NCBI GenBank assembly: GCA_963978905.1
Contig: OZ022259.1
Span: 33,848,343 to 33,912,342 of the forward strand
Length of the DNA: 64,000 nucleotides
Source of the DNA: Trichostrongylus colubriformis
Taxonomy: Eukaryota > Nematoda > Chromadorea > Rhabditida > Trichostrongylidae
Direction of reading: 5' to 3'
Part shown: positions 43,564-55,395 of the stretch, piece by piece
Position numbering within the stretch: the stretch's first letter is position 1
Layout of the letters: every line of letters starts with the position of its first letter
Position numbers and translations under genes: made by a program
Notes under the pieces: model-generated
What the model saw: the letters and a program-made list of their open reading frames with translations, nothing else
What the model was told of the DNA's origin: nothing
The model's database searches: none

Positions 43564-43921
43564 TTACTCTGCTGTAGACGAGCGAGTATGGTTTCCCTTG
43601 CTCCCTTTGCCTCTGGAAGGTTTCCGGTTTCGGTATTTCTCGTCATCTTTTCTTTTTTCAAGAAGGCCTTGAAGACTCCATGGATAGTAGCGAAGGGGAC
43701 GGTTACGTTGGTAGGTGTTATTGCAAGACAGAAAGCCTCTTAATTGCTCAAAGACCTGGACGGGAATGTCGGTGCCATTGCACTTTCTGAGAAAAAACAT
43801 AAATTCTCTATTATTGGAGTCGTGCCAATTAGGTTTCCTTCCACTCTTTCCATTTATCGCACCGTATATGCGGCGAATGGCACTCTGAATATGTGATTTT
43901 ATCAATTGATGTTGCTGGCAT
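43564..43921 (-). pseudogene. Basic protein of unknown function, copy A
   Basis: Homologue of the gene at 60695-61051. From SAIRRIYGAINGK to the stop it is open and well conserved (FMFFLRKCNGTDIPVQVFEQ, FLSCNNTYQRNRPLRYYPWS), ending in a Lys/Arg-rich tail. The expected start codon (43919-43921) is followed by two missing bases before the conserved part, so the N-terminus is out of frame. The open frame could start at a second Met at 43903-43905 (MIKSHIQSAI). Confidence 0.5.
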
Positions 43922-45236
43922 CTTTCATGGAAACATCTGTGGTTTCGTGTAGAAAGAGCCGATGTACAGTCTCACTGCGTGGTCCTCAGCATTAACCAAT
44001 TATTGGGCTCATTATGAAAATACTTCGTCCGCAACCTCCCTACCAATGAAGAGTGTCAACTTCCTATGAGAATTCATACGGATAAGTGGATAGCTGGGTT
44101 CTCAAGAGCTAATCAAAATATGAAAACCAAAATGCAGAATGCTATTCAAAGCTAGTTATGAAGGGTCAAGTTTTGTGTGGGATGACTCAAATGTGGAGCA
44201 CTATGCTGTCAACGGGATTTACTCTGTACACAGCAGGTCAAAAGTAGCTGCTCCTAGTCTCTAGTTCTCAACCAGTACTAAAATTTTTGCAAACTGTGTT
44301 CCGTCCTCGATAAGTGTGTCTATTCCAGTTTTAGATGTTTCCACCGCACCGCGTGTACCGAGCTTTGTCCCGAAATCAGTGTGATATTCGTATTCAGTGG
44401 TCGCACTGCCTCAGTAGACAAAGTTTCAGCCAAATCGATTTTTCGACCGTTACCGCGAAGAGCGTGGGCGGCTATGCCTTCGTGGAGGAGAACCCCTCGG
44501 CCTCGCCTAGAAAACAGTGACTACTCCGCTTCAGAAATTGTTACAGTGCAGTTGTTGCGATGACTTAATTTGTGTATGCATTAACGATATTTCTCTTATT
44601 AAAAAATTCTCGTCATCGAACGAAGAAAGATGATAGAACAGCGGCCATCCTGCTTTTCCGAGGTTCAAGCGAAAAAATCCATTTGGCTCAATCGTTCAGC
44701 ACGCGCTACGGTTACCACTATCCTGCAGTGCTGAGTTACCAAGTGCGCTGATTACTGGTAGGCAAAAGTAGGCTGGTACCTTGTAAAAAAGAATTGATCT
44801 GTAAAAGTGGTGGCGTTGATATATGTGAGGCTTTGATAGTGACAGTTTAAAGCAGCTTTTTTTTTGTCGTGAGTACGAAAAATTTTGTAAAGAACTGGAC
44901 AATTTCGATTGAAAGTTACTGGTATACATGATGCTTCCAATCGGGCGCAGATGCAAGGAATCTTTAAAGGTGCTTCTATGCATCTTTGAGGTATCTTTGA
45001 AGGGTGAATCAGTCGTATTTTTTTGCTCAAGCCTTGATGGGAGAGGAAGGGGTTTCCCCTCCCCTTCCAGTTTTAGGTAAAAATGGCGTGCATATTGGGC
45101 TCATTGCGATACCAGCAGGAACTGGAATAGACGCACCTATTGAGGACAAAACACAATATGCAAAAACTTCAGTCTCAGCTGGAAATACCCGTCTGCGTAT
45201 CTACCGCCAGTGGGAGAATCCGAGTAGTGCTACCAG

Positions 45237-46561
45237 GGTCAAGCGTCCAGTCGAAAAATTTTCTAAAAAATACGACCCTTCCCAAAAGGGGTCTCAACAC
45301 GACCCCTCCCCCTCACCTCTGCTGCTAGTCATAATTCAATAAGACGACGTTATTTGAGACGTTATTTCAGGCGACGGCTGCGACGCGGCGATCACGATGG
45401 AGCGCGGTATCTTCCCCATACTAAATCCCAACATTTCAAAAATACTCTAAACTTTATCTAGAGCCCATCTTTCAAACAGCTGTAAACTGTTCTCCTAATA
45501 ACTCCCTCATACCTATCTATTGGCCGCTTGCTTTCCCTAATGGTTGCTTAGTTCTCGATATGGGTTTCTAGTTGAGGACTAGATGAGGAGAATTTCGAAG
45601 TGTTTCACTTCAAATCGTCATAACTTCCTTCAAAATTAACCGTATGAGTGCATTTTGGTGAAGCTGGGTCTGCGAGGTTGCCGCTTTTGAATGACTACCT
45701 CAGCTATGCCATATTTCCAAAACAAAAGAAGTTATTTTGAGGGAAGCCAGATGAGGATTAGATAAGGGAAATTTTGAAAAATTGAAGTGTTTCACTTCAA
45801 ATGGTCATAACTTTCTTCAAACTCAACCATATGAGTGCGTTTTTAAGTGCTAGGGGTCAGCAAGTTTGCCGCTTTTGGATGACCACCTGAATCATGCCAT
45901 ATCTTCAAACCGAAGCAAGAAAAATTTTGGAAATCCAGTTGAGGAAAATTTTTTTCGTCGGACTTGCGAGATCTTCCCAAGATTCTTCCGAAAAATCTAT
46001 TCATTCTTACTATAATTTCTCTAGTATGCATTCTTCGCTCTCGGAGGCCAGTGGGAGAGCAAAATCGTCGGTCAGCTTCTCTGTGGAGTGCGCCATGCAT
46101 GAGGATGTCATCCACATTCTCAATGAATACAAACGTTTTTCTTGTCTGCATAGTGGCTGCTAACACCAGATTACGTACTTGCAATCGTAGCAAAATATGA
46201 AAGAAGTCCATATCAGCTAATTTTTCGTTTTTATCCCATTGTTTCTGGAGTGTCCATCCACGGTGGTACCCGTTGATTGATATCGCTTTTCACGATTAAT
46301 CGGTGAATTTCGGAGGTGCCTCTGTACGTGGTTCGGTGTCAGCGCACCAACGAAAAGGTTGACCGAATATCGTTGCGGTTCACGCCATGCATGAGGTTTT
46401 CATGATGATTAATTTAAACTAGTCTCGGATTCAAACCCAATTCGTCAGTTATATCACTTCTCCCCTTATACTTTAGACCCTCAGCCTGAGAGATCTCCCC
46501 TCCTAACGGACCAAATACGCCCTCCCCCGTTGAGGATCCTCAACGGAGGCTTGACCCTGAG
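45237..46561. other. Sequence present only in duplication copy A
   Basis: Copy B passes directly from GTAGTACTGCATACAGGG to the sequence found at 46562. The extra 1.3 kb contains two tandem units of about 195 bp (45568-45960: GTTTCACTTCAAAT, GTCATAACTT, ATATGAGTGC, TGCCGCTTTT, CATGCCATAT). A related sequence lies at 56335-56410. No gene recognised. Confidence 0.7.
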
Positions 46562-46838
46562 TGCCACATGCAGGGTAAACGCTGTTGCATACAAGGTATT
46601 CCCACGCAAGTGCAATTTTGTAACTTTGGTTTTCTCATTTGTGATCAGCATTCGAAAACCTGTCGATCCGCCTACATAGGTCTCATTTCAGAGGCCCATG
46701 GTGACCTGAAACCCTCTCCTGGTAATCCTCGAATGCTGCGTTGGCCTCTTTGCTGTGCCCAAAGAATTAAGAAGCAATAACCGAGTAATGTCGTTGGCTA
46801 AATATTTTAGCTTACATAAATATTACTGTGCACTGTAC

Positions 46839-47141
46839 CTTTCGTTCGATGTTGAAAAGGTAAAGCGGGGTTTTGCCGGGTTTGAACTCCACTTTGTAGG
46901 ACATGATGCAGTCGGTTCCATTCTAAGAAGAAGTTACATATTATCACTGCGAAAGCATGCGTCTTTCATGCGAATTTTGAAGTTCTATAAGATAACATAC
47001 AATGCCTGTTTCAGCGTCTAAAATGATGTGCTTGAAGTACTCCTCTGGGATATCCTGGAAGCGTAGCTCCTCGAATTCACTGCGTGTGCACGACCAGGAG
47101 TACACGAGTGCTACCGTAACGGTTAAGACGACCACTTTCAT
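46839..47141 (-). CDS. Small secreted protein, copy A (exons 1-2)
   Basis: Exon 1 (47141-47001) codes for 47 residues: a signal peptide MKVVVLTVTVALVYSWS, then CTRSEFEEL and IPEEYFKHIILDAETGI. A 78-nt intron (GTATGTT to TTCTTAG) separates exon 2 (46922-46839, 28 codons, NGTDCIMSYKVEFKPGKTP and LYLFNIERK), which ends at a GTACAG donor. Both exons are in phase 0. Exon 3 is not resolved; a candidate lies near 46760-46700 after a GGCACAG acceptor. TATA box at 47226. Only two residues differ from copy B in exon 2. Two Cys follow the signal peptide. The family is unknown to me; size and signal suggest an excreted product. Confidence 0.65.
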
Positions 47142-47225
47142 AGTTTCAGGAGTGCTTGCGTCGAAGTGAGAAAACAGTCGAATACGAGTCAGCGACGATT
47201 CAGTGAAAACCCAGGCATTGTGGGC

Positions 47226-47233
47226 TATTTATA
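47226..47233 (-). promoter_or_regulatory. TATA box of secreted-protein gene, copy A
   Basis: TATAAATA on the minus strand, about 85 bp before the ATG. The surrounding ACGTGTATAAATAG and CCTGGGTTTTCACTGAATCG are almost identical in copy B. Confidence 0.6.
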
Positions 47234-48028
47234 CACGTTATTGTCGTCGTACAGTATAGCACTAATAGTTCCAGCGTTTGTATAATCAATGATCGCCTAC
47301 TGACACGTCCTCCCGTGGAGATGAGAAATGAGGCCCCAATTTTTTTGTCACCTCGCAGAAGAAGATCGGCAAGATACATCGGACCTTTCAACGGCAAGAT
47401 GAATAGAAAAAAGCATTCTAAATTGAGGGCACTGCGTCAGAGGAGACACGATTCAACTCCATTCGGAAAGTAGCAGGACCAAATTTTTTATTTCCATCAT
47501 TTAAAGCTATAAAGAACAAAAACTGCAAGGTAAAAATTTACCACTTGATAATGAGATGAACTATAAAAGCTGTTTCGGATGAGCACATGTTTGCACTTCA
47601 AGTATTCACACCGAAAGGAGGGTTGAGGACGGGGGATGGCGGTCCAACATATCCATGTCTTGTTCGGACTAAATAGAGGTGCATACGTTTCACTAGTGCG
47701 GGAGAGCTAGAAAAGAGGTAAGCAATACAAATGCTGGAAAGGCACCAAGATTGTTGGGAGCGATTGCATTCTCCCATTATTCCATCCTGAGTAGTAGAGG
47801 TTTCTGTGGCTGGAGGAACTACGAGTTATAGTGAACTCGAAGTCGGTGTCATTCTTCATTTCACCGAAACTGACAAGCCACCAGAGATTTCTTCGGTATT
47901 TCATTCATCTTTTACGACCTTTTGTCCCTGCACGAACCCACAGCCACTTCGGTGTAGCTCGTCAGTGTCTTGTCTATGTCACTATACCACACCGTACTGG
48001 CCTGTTTCTGTTATAGTCAAAAAAGCGC

Positions 48029-48252
48029 GAAACTACTGCGCAAAACTCAATTCACTCCCTCTTTGGAGGTGCGTGACATATTTATTTGTGGTTACTTTGA
48101 GTCAACCGTATGATGGTCGCTTTCCAAAGGTCCATGGTCGCTCTGTAGAATCGTGATTGTCTATACCTTTTAACGAGTTGCTACTGCGCAAAACTCAATC
48201 CACTCCCTCTTTGGAGGTGCGTGACATATTTATTTGTGGTTACTTTGAGTTG
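48029..48252 (+). repeat. Two direct copies of a 72-bp sequence
   Basis: CTACTGCGCAAAACTCAATT to TGGTTACTTTGAGT at 48029-48100 and again at 48181-48252, one internal change. Copy B of the duplication lacks the first one: it jumps from TCAAAAAAGC to CGTATGATGG. Confidence 0.85.
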
Positions 48253-50394
48253 ATCTCGCCGTTCACCTGTTGCGCAATTGTGTAATTTTGAAAAAGATGA
48301 GAACCGTAGGCCATTCGAAATTACTGGGGTATTGTAGACCTTCCGTGCTCACATAGTTTGATCCACAGCCACGTGTGCAGTTTCTTTACCGATGCGTAAA
48401 TGTAAGTTTCTGGAGTGTACAGAGCCAAATAAACCATCGAGACACTAACATGAAGTGCAGGCTCGCCCACTGAAACGTCGTGATTGCTGATAATGAGAAT
48501 AGAAGCGGCGGCAGCAAGGTGGCGGAAGGGAACTACGATTCATGTGTAAACTGCGATAAGTAAGAAACTTCAGTAGGGAAGGGAACTTTGACATGGAGGA
48601 ACAGATGACATCATCCAGAAATAGAGCCAAAGGCTCACCTCCCGTGATAACATTCGGGTAAGCCCAGATGATAGACAGCATTATTTTTTGCCATTTTCTA
48701 TCTCTTCACGGATTTTTCTTTAATGGCGTATTCTTCAACACCTGTTATTTCATGGTTTAGCGCTTCCACAACATGCCTGTGAGGGAACCTTAAGGGTTTT
48801 TTGCAGACGTCAATATACATTCAGTTTCATTTCCGGGATAGAATAAAATTCATATTTTGAATATCAGCATCATTGTCATGTGATTGAAGCAACTTCATAG
48901 AATACATGTGTCATTGTTACGTTAGTACGATGTAACACATTATGAGCAGAAATGTTCTTCGGCCACGGACAACGCTGAAGAGTGAAAAAGAGTATCTATT
49001 GTGGGCTACGATTTGAACAACTGTGAGCCGGAGCCCTTTCGATTTCATATCGACCCTGTCGCGGCAATGAAACCACTAAATAGTGGCGCAAGAAATTTCC
49101 TGAAAGTTGTGACTTTTTTCCTACCTGTTCGTTTTTTGCTTTGTTTGAAAACCTGAGACGTTAGACAAAATGAGACCAAGCACTGTTGGTCTCTTCAAAG
49201 AATTGTAAAAGTATTTTTAGGGAGACCGCTTCTTTAAATCTCTATTTAGACGCTGTTTCTTTGTTGATAGGACAAAGTGCTGAACCGTGTTAAGAAGAGA
49301 TTTCGAACATGGACCTGCGAATTCCATCTGGATGCAGAAGAAGTACTCCCGCGGTAGGCGTATTGGATCACTTGGACTTTTGGGTTCACTGGGTGAAAAT
49401 GCTTCATAGACTCGAATTAGTAATCCACAGTGAACACACTTCCTGTTCTTGAGAGAAGAATATAGTTGCTGTGCTTTCGGTGCATTCGCATAACATCCTT
49501 TCTTCAAAATATAGAGTTCACCAAATGGGCTACAGATGTCGAGCTGCCTGATAATTTACTTAGTTTCTTGCCTCTTTAGAGCGCGATCTTTCATGGCCTT
49601 TCTTGTGCCGCCGGACTCAGGTATGACGTACAATGGTTGCATGTAGAGCGCAATAATAGTCGGCGGTGAACTGTGTGGAAAATGTATATGGAATTACCAA
49701 AAAAAAGGCGGCGCTTGGGCGATATGTACCACATGCATTAACCCTCGCATGTTGCTAGCGCCGGGAGTTTACATCCATCGAATCGCACGGCGGTTGCCGT
49801 GACACGAACTTTCTGTTCCACTGGCATATGCCCGCTATTACCCTATGGTGGAATATTTCGAAAAAAAAAAAGTGTACGAGTGAAAGTGCGCACGATAAAA
49901 ACAGTAGCATGTGTCGGCGAAAAAGTAAACGTGCGATTTTAATCGTACTTCTGCCAAGTACAAGCACGGCTTGACACAGGCTCTGAGTGTGAAAGCAAGG
50001 AAGTAATGGAGGTCGAACCAACGTCGGGTGTGTACCATTATGTCAGGATTCGCACGCGATCTGCGACGTGCGACGCTATGCGTGCCAGCTAGAATCGCCG
50101 TATGTAGTTGCGTCTTAACGTGACTGTTCGACAACTACTAAGATTTCTCAAAATCACCGTGTTATCACTTCAGAACCATACAATTAGTCATCCACTGGAT
50201 GTGACCTTGGGTGTGACTTCGCTTGACATTAACAGGCAGGTCCATATTGTACCGCACATCGTGAATGTCAAAGGAATAAACGCACTACCCAAGTGCACCA
50301 GCCATAACCCACAGAACGTTTCATGATCAACTTGACGGAGCGGCTTTATCACTGCATACCAATACAGTGGGGTGGTAGAATAGTGATACGGCGG
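48253..50394. other. No gene recognised
   Basis: Several open frames under 100 codons without motifs. Nothing supported. Confidence 0.35.
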
Positions 50395-50800
50395 TAGATG
50401 TTACGGATGCATTTGGGTGTTGCATCGAGAGAGTGTCTCCCACGAAGCGCCTCAGACGATGGGCGTGTCTCAGTGTCGAGGAAGGTCACAACTTAGGCAC
50501 CTAGTGGATGGTTGAGTGATCATAACCCACCCACAACGGGCCTGAGACGCACCGATTGTTTCTGGTGATCTATCAGAAAAACGTGTAGGGCAAGCTGATG
50601 AAGGATCATAGTCGCGTATCAGCACACTAGGTGGGGTGATGGTATGCTAATGAGTGCTCTTCGGATTTAGGACGGATGCATTTAGGTTGAGCATTGCTTC
50701 CCGCGAAATGCGGTCACAATATGGGTGTGCCTCTCGGTATCAAGCAAGGGCACAACTTAGGTCGTCAGTGGAAGGCAAGCATGCATAATTTACTCGCAGC
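50395..50800 (+). repeat. Degenerate two-copy tandem repeat, ~270 bp
   Basis: ACGGATGCATTTGGGT at 50401 and ACGGATGCATTTAGGT at 50671 start two related stretches that share GGGTGTGCCTC or GGCGTGTCTC, CACAACTTAGG and GGTCGTCAGTGG-like words. Confidence 0.6.
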
Positions 50801-50994
50801 CCTAGGTAAACTTATGTATGCTACAACAGATGAGAAGGTGCATGGTTATGGTGGAATAATGTGCTGAAGTAAAACTTGGAACCACATCACGATTTATTTT
50901 CAGGATACAGTCACAGACTTTTGTAGTGCTATTTTCAGTATTCGTTAAGACATTGCTGTTGTTGCTATAATTTTTATAAAACACTAGAATATGA

Positions 50995-51240
50995 TTAGAA
51001 TCCTATACATATATATAAAGCAGATCCTATACATATATATAAAGCAGAAAGTCTGTGTGTTTGTGTGTCCGTCCGTCTGTTACATATGCACTCTTAGTTC
51101 AAAGAAAGTCTGTGTGTTTGTGTGTCCGTCCGTCTGTTACATATGCACTCTTAGTTCAACCAGAAGTTTGACGTGTTTGTGTGCATCTGTTTGTCACATA
51201 TGCACTTTTAGTTCAACTGCAACGTGGAGAGGTCGGGCAA
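50995..51240 (+). repeat. TATATAAAG leader and GT-rich direct repeats
   Basis: ATCCTATACATATATATAAA occurs twice (51000 and 51025). Then AAGTCTGTGTGTTTGTGTGT, CCGTCCGTCTG and TTACATATGCACTC occur twice and once more in diverged form. It leads straight into the satellite. Confidence 0.85.
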
Positions 51241-53360
51241 GTTAGGAGAGGGTAGGGGTTGAGTAAAGTGCACGAAGATTGTAACACAAATATCATAAGG
51301 ACTAAGCCTAGCCCCGCCCACGAAGGCCGGGGCTTGGGCAGAAATGTTCAAATCCTTCCCTATCCCATACATACAACTCCCGAGTGGTCGGGTAGGTTAA
51401 ATGTAGGTAGAGGTTAACAAAATGGGTGAGGGCTGACTAAAGTGTGCGGAACTCATAAGAACTAAGCCTAGCTCCACCCACGACAGGCGGGACTTGCGTC
51501 AAAATGGTAAAAACCGGGAGAATTGGGAATGGACCGCAGAGGTCGGGCGAGTAGGATTGGGTAGGGGCCAGCCCATGTATGCGGAGCACATAAGTTCTAA
51601 GCCTAGCTCCGCCCACCATGGGCTTTGCGCCGAAATCGGTGATGCGCAAATTTAAGTTCTTGCTTGGCTTTCAAAAGTCGGGAAGGTCAGGAGTGAGTCT
51701 GTTGAGGTCGTGTAAGTAAGGACTGGATAGGGACCGACCAAAGTGTACGGAGCACACAACAAGCAAGTCAGGAACGGGCCTGAAGAGGTCGGGCAAGTTA
51801 GGATTGGGTAGGGATTAGAATTGGGTAGGAGCTGACGTAAGCGTACAGAGCACATAAGGATTAAGCCTACCTCCGCCCACTGTAGGCGGGGCTTGCGCGG
51901 AAACTGCCGGTGTTCAAATTAAGGTCCACGCTCAGGTTCCAAAAATCAGGCAAGCTAGGAATGGAACTGTAGAGGTCGGGCAAGTTAGGGATGGGTTCGG
52001 GTAAGCCAAAATGTACGGGGCAAATGAGAGGCAAGTTAAAATCATAAGTTTGGTGTGTTTGTGTGCGTGCGTGTGTGTGTGTGTCCGTTTGTTTGCCACA
52101 TAATCTACTCTCAACTCATCTGCAACGTAGAGAGGTCGCGCAAGTTGGGGATGGATAGGGCATGACCATAGTGTGCGAAGCTCATTAAGGACTAAGCCCT
52201 GCTCCGCCCACTGTGAGCGGGGCTTGTGCAGAAATGGTCAAAAAATCGGCTAAATTAAGAGTAGGCCTGTGGAGATCGGACAAGTTAGGATTCGGTAGGG
52301 CTTCATCTCACCTGTATCCTGGAGGGTCGGGCGGGTTAGGAGTGGGGTCTGACCTGAGCGTACAGAGCACATAAGAACTAAGCCTAGCCCGCTCACCATG
52401 GGCGGGGCTTGCGCTGAAATCGATGAATAAACGAATTTAGGTCTTCGCTCAAGTGCTGAAAATCGGGCAAGTTAGGAAAGGGTCTGTTGAAGTCGCGCAT
52501 GTAAGGACTGGGGAGGGACTGTTCAAAGTGAAGGGAGCACACAACAAGCAAATTAGACACGAGCCTGTGGAGGTCGGGCAGGTTGGGATTGGGTGGGGGC
52601 CATGTGTACGGAGCACATGAGTTCTAAGCCTAGCTCCGCCCACCATGGGCGGGCTTGCGCCGAAATCAATAGGGGCACAAATTTAAGTCCTTGCCTGTGT
52701 GTCAAAAATCGGGAAGGTTAGGAATGGGACTGATGAGGTCGTGCGAGTAAGGACTGGGTAGGAACAGACCAAAGTGTAGGGAGCAACAAGAAGCAAGTTG
52801 GGAACGGGCCTGTAGAGGTAAGGCAAGTTAGGATAGCGTAGGGGCAAATCAAGTGTACGGAGCACATAAGTTCTGAGCCTAGCCCCGCCCACCGTGGGCT
52901 AGGCCTGCGCCGAAATCGATGAATAAACAAATTCAGGTCCTCGCTCAGGTACTGAAAATTTAAATAGAATAACAATTCAAAAAATAAAAATCAAGTTAGG
53001 AATGGGTCTGTTGAAGTCGCGCATGTAAGGACTGGGAGGGACTGACCAAAGTGAAAGGAGCACACTCAAGCAAATCAGGCACGGGCCTGTGTAGGTTGGG
53101 CAGGTTAGGATTGGGTAGGGGCCATGTGTACGGAGCATGAGTTCTAAGCGTACCCACCATGGGCTGGGGCTACGCCGAAATCGATGAATAAACGAATTTA
53201 GGTCCTCGCTCAGGTACTGATAATCGGGCAAGTTAGGAATGGGTCTGTTGAAGTCGCGCATGTAAGGACTGGGAGGGACTGACCAAAGTGAAAGGAGCAC
53301 ACTCAAGCAAATTAGGCACGGGCCTGTGGAGGTTGGGCAGGTTAAGATTGGGTAGGAGCC
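51230..53360 (+). repeat. Degenerate satellite, GGTCGGGCAAGTTAGGA type
   Basis: Many diverged copies of GAGGTCGGGCAAGTTAGGA, GTACGGAGCACATAAG, TAAGCCTAGCTCCGCCCACC, GGGCTTGCGCCGAAATCG and AAATTTAGGTCCTCGCTCAG in varying order; higher-order period about 250-300 bp. It continues to the right of the 1.28-kb insertion (54639-54710). Short Pro-rich minus frames here are repeat artefacts. Confidence 0.85.
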
Positions 53361-54638
53361 GGGTGTGTACACATTGGTACGAATGACTTTTTTGGCACTC
53401 TATGTGCGAACGCTTAATTACTTCCTCGCACCTCATGTGCGACAAAGTAATTAATCAGCAGAGGTCAGCCATAGACCGTTCAACTCACTAACTAAATACA
53501 ATGTCTACCGAGGAAAAACAGAGTGGATGAAATTCTGATTAAAGGATTTTTTTTTTCGAAAAAAAAGGAGTTCAGTTTAATGGTGCTATGGCAACCAGTC
53601 GGATGTTGGTGAATGGGATGATTGCAACATTTTCATAAGTCATAGCATTGCAAATAAAAAAAAATAGTTGGAATAATGGATAAAAAACAAGTGAGTGGAA
53701 CAAATAAATGGAATAAAACCTACGTGTTTGAATTATTGAAGCCCAAATATTGGGTAGTCTGAAAAGTCTTTTCGTGTTTTTAAATACCGCTTTTTCCCTC
53801 CGAACTGCTTTCCAGCAATCTCTTCTGTACATAAACATGTAGTACAAGTCCACACGCATCTATAGGTATTATCGTCTTCCATCTTTTTTGGCAATTTTTT
53901 GGCGATTCTTCCCACTATCGGAAAAGTGACTCGCCTAAAAATTCTCGAGTTTGGACAAAAATTGCTGCCCCATCCACCTTATAGCCCTGATCTTGCTCCA
54001 TCACCTTTTCCCTTCCCTGTCTAACGCCATTCAAAGGAAATTTTTTGTATTGAAAATGAGGTTGACCTTTGTTATGTTTATTTTGCGAAAAAGGTTATCC
54101 GGGAGATGGAAGACAATAATACCTGTAGATGCGTGTGGACTTGTACTACATGTGTATGTACAGAAGAGATTGCTGGAAAGCAGTTTGGAGGGAAAAAGCG
54201 GTATTTAAAAACACGAAAAAACTTTTTAGACATTATGGCATATTGCTATTAAAGTCGATGAAATGTCATGGAATGCCCTAAGCATATTGCACATTATTAA
54301 TCTCTGTGAAACGTAATAGAATGCCCGTAAGGGAGTCATACAAGAGAATAGCTGTATTTGCACAGTACAAGAGAATTTGCACAGTTTAATATGAGATGCT
54401 ATCAGCTTTATTTGTTACCTATTGTACATTTCGTGAATGTAATGAGTGTTTTAGTTCGTACTATAATAAAACTGCTCTAATTTTTCCTTTATGGACATTA
54501 CATTTAGTTAATCAGTTGAGCGGTCTATGGCTGACCTCTGCTGGTTAATTACTTTCTCGCACATGAGGTGCGAGGAAGTAATTAAGCGTTCGCACATAGG
54601 GTGCTAAAAAAGTCATTCGTACCAATGTGTACACACCC
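53361..54638. mobile_element. TIR element with 10-bp target duplication (MULE-like), inserted in the satellite
   Basis: The direct repeat GGTAGGAGCC flanks it (53351-53360, 54639-54648). TIRs of about 120 bp start GGGTGTGTACACATTGGTAC and contain CGAACGCTTAATTACTTCC and CGCACCTCATGTGCG. Inside is a second inverted pair (53758-53882 and 54104-54233) derived from mariner coding sequence. The exact duplication in satellite sequence dates it after satellite formation. Confidence 0.88.
53570..54235. pseudogene. Inverted mariner C-terminal relics
   Basis: On the plus strand, 53945-54230 reads FGQKLLPHPPYSPDLAPSPF in one frame (mariner LPHPPYSPDLAPSD signature) and later MRVDLYYMCMYRRDCWKAV or, one frame over, CTEEIAGKQFGGKKRYLKTR. 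The last part recurs on the minus strand at 53915-53733. So a mariner 3' end was duplicated in reverse inside the larger element. Confidence 0.65.
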
Positions 54639-54710
54639 GGTAGGAGCCAACCCATGTGTACAGAGTACATAAGTTCTGAGCCTAGCCCGGCCATAATTGC
54701 AATATTAGTA

Positions 54711-54927
54711 CCACACTCACAAAGTGACTGTTTTCCTCGGTCACCGTTAGGAAGTGATGTGTCATAATCAGGTGTATCTCTCGGCATTCAGTTAAGGCCA
54801 ATGTTTCTTCTAAAACTGATACATGCACACCCTCTCGAAGTTTTTGATCTTCAAAAATCAAACACGGAACGCCGCCGAGCTTACGAAGAAACACCTCCTA
54901 CTGCTGCCTCTCCTTTCAGCGTGATCG
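54711..54927. other. No gene recognised
   Basis: Transition from satellite to other sequence; nothing supported. Confidence 0.3.
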
Positions 54928-54983
54928 CCCCTTCCCACCGCTGATCAAAGCGTGCACACACTTTGATCAGCGGTGGGAAGGGG
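54928..54983. repeat. Perfect 23-bp hairpin
   Basis: CCCCTTCCCACCGCTGATCA plus AAG (54928-54950), a 10-base loop (54951-54960) and the exact complement (54961-54983). GC-rich, no mismatch. Confidence 0.9.
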
Positions 54984-55304
54984 GTCTTCTTTCTCGAATT
55001 TTTGACCGTTCCGCTCCATCTTCCTTACTTTGTACTACTAAATGCTTCAATTCTATTTTTGTGTTCGGATCGAATCCTGCCACTCTTTGAAGGAGATTCG
55101 CCTTCAGTGGGGAAGAGGTTACAGATGAGTGTGCTGTCTCTTAGTTTCGACCAAAGCCGATGATAGCTGGAGGTTTGCTTACAATATATATACGAGGATT
55201 GGCCGGCTGAAGCCGGCCAACCCGACTGGTAACAGTATATACTGTATACCGATACCGTGGTTGCAAATGAATCTTTCATAAATTAGCCAGTTCCTAGAAT
55301 TATT
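54984..55304. other. No gene recognised
   Basis: Includes a short palindrome TTGGCCGGCTGAAGCCGGCCAA at 55199-55220. No coding feature. Confidence 0.4.
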
Positions 55305-55395
55305 TTAGCTAGTATTGCCGTGTACTCCATGATGTATAGGGTGCGAGAGCACATAAGCGATTCCGGGACAAGCCCTATTTCTCGAGTTTTTTACT
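55305..55395. repeat. Detached left edge of duplication copy B
   Basis: TAGCTAGTATTGCCGTGTAC, ATGATGTA and GAGCACATAAGCGATTCCGG match 42178-42258, which in copy A adjoins the main duplicated block. In copy B that block starts only at 59409. Confidence 0.65.

Larger units (their letters stand above)
42178..48180. repeat. Segmental duplication, copy A
   Basis: From 42258 on it matches 59409-64000 in the same order and orientation, with about 85-90% identity by eye. Extra in copy A: about 1.3 kb at 45237-46561 and a 72-bp direct repeat. Missing in copy A: about 65 bp corresponding to 60135-60215. The first 80 bp (42178-42258) match 55305-55395 instead, which suggests copy B was split by later insertions. 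Confidence 0.85.

Noticed and set aside
51437..53445. Pro/Cys/Ser-rich minus frames as a repetitive secreted protein
   Set aside because: They follow the satellite period, change frame between units and lack a signal peptide or constant reading frame.
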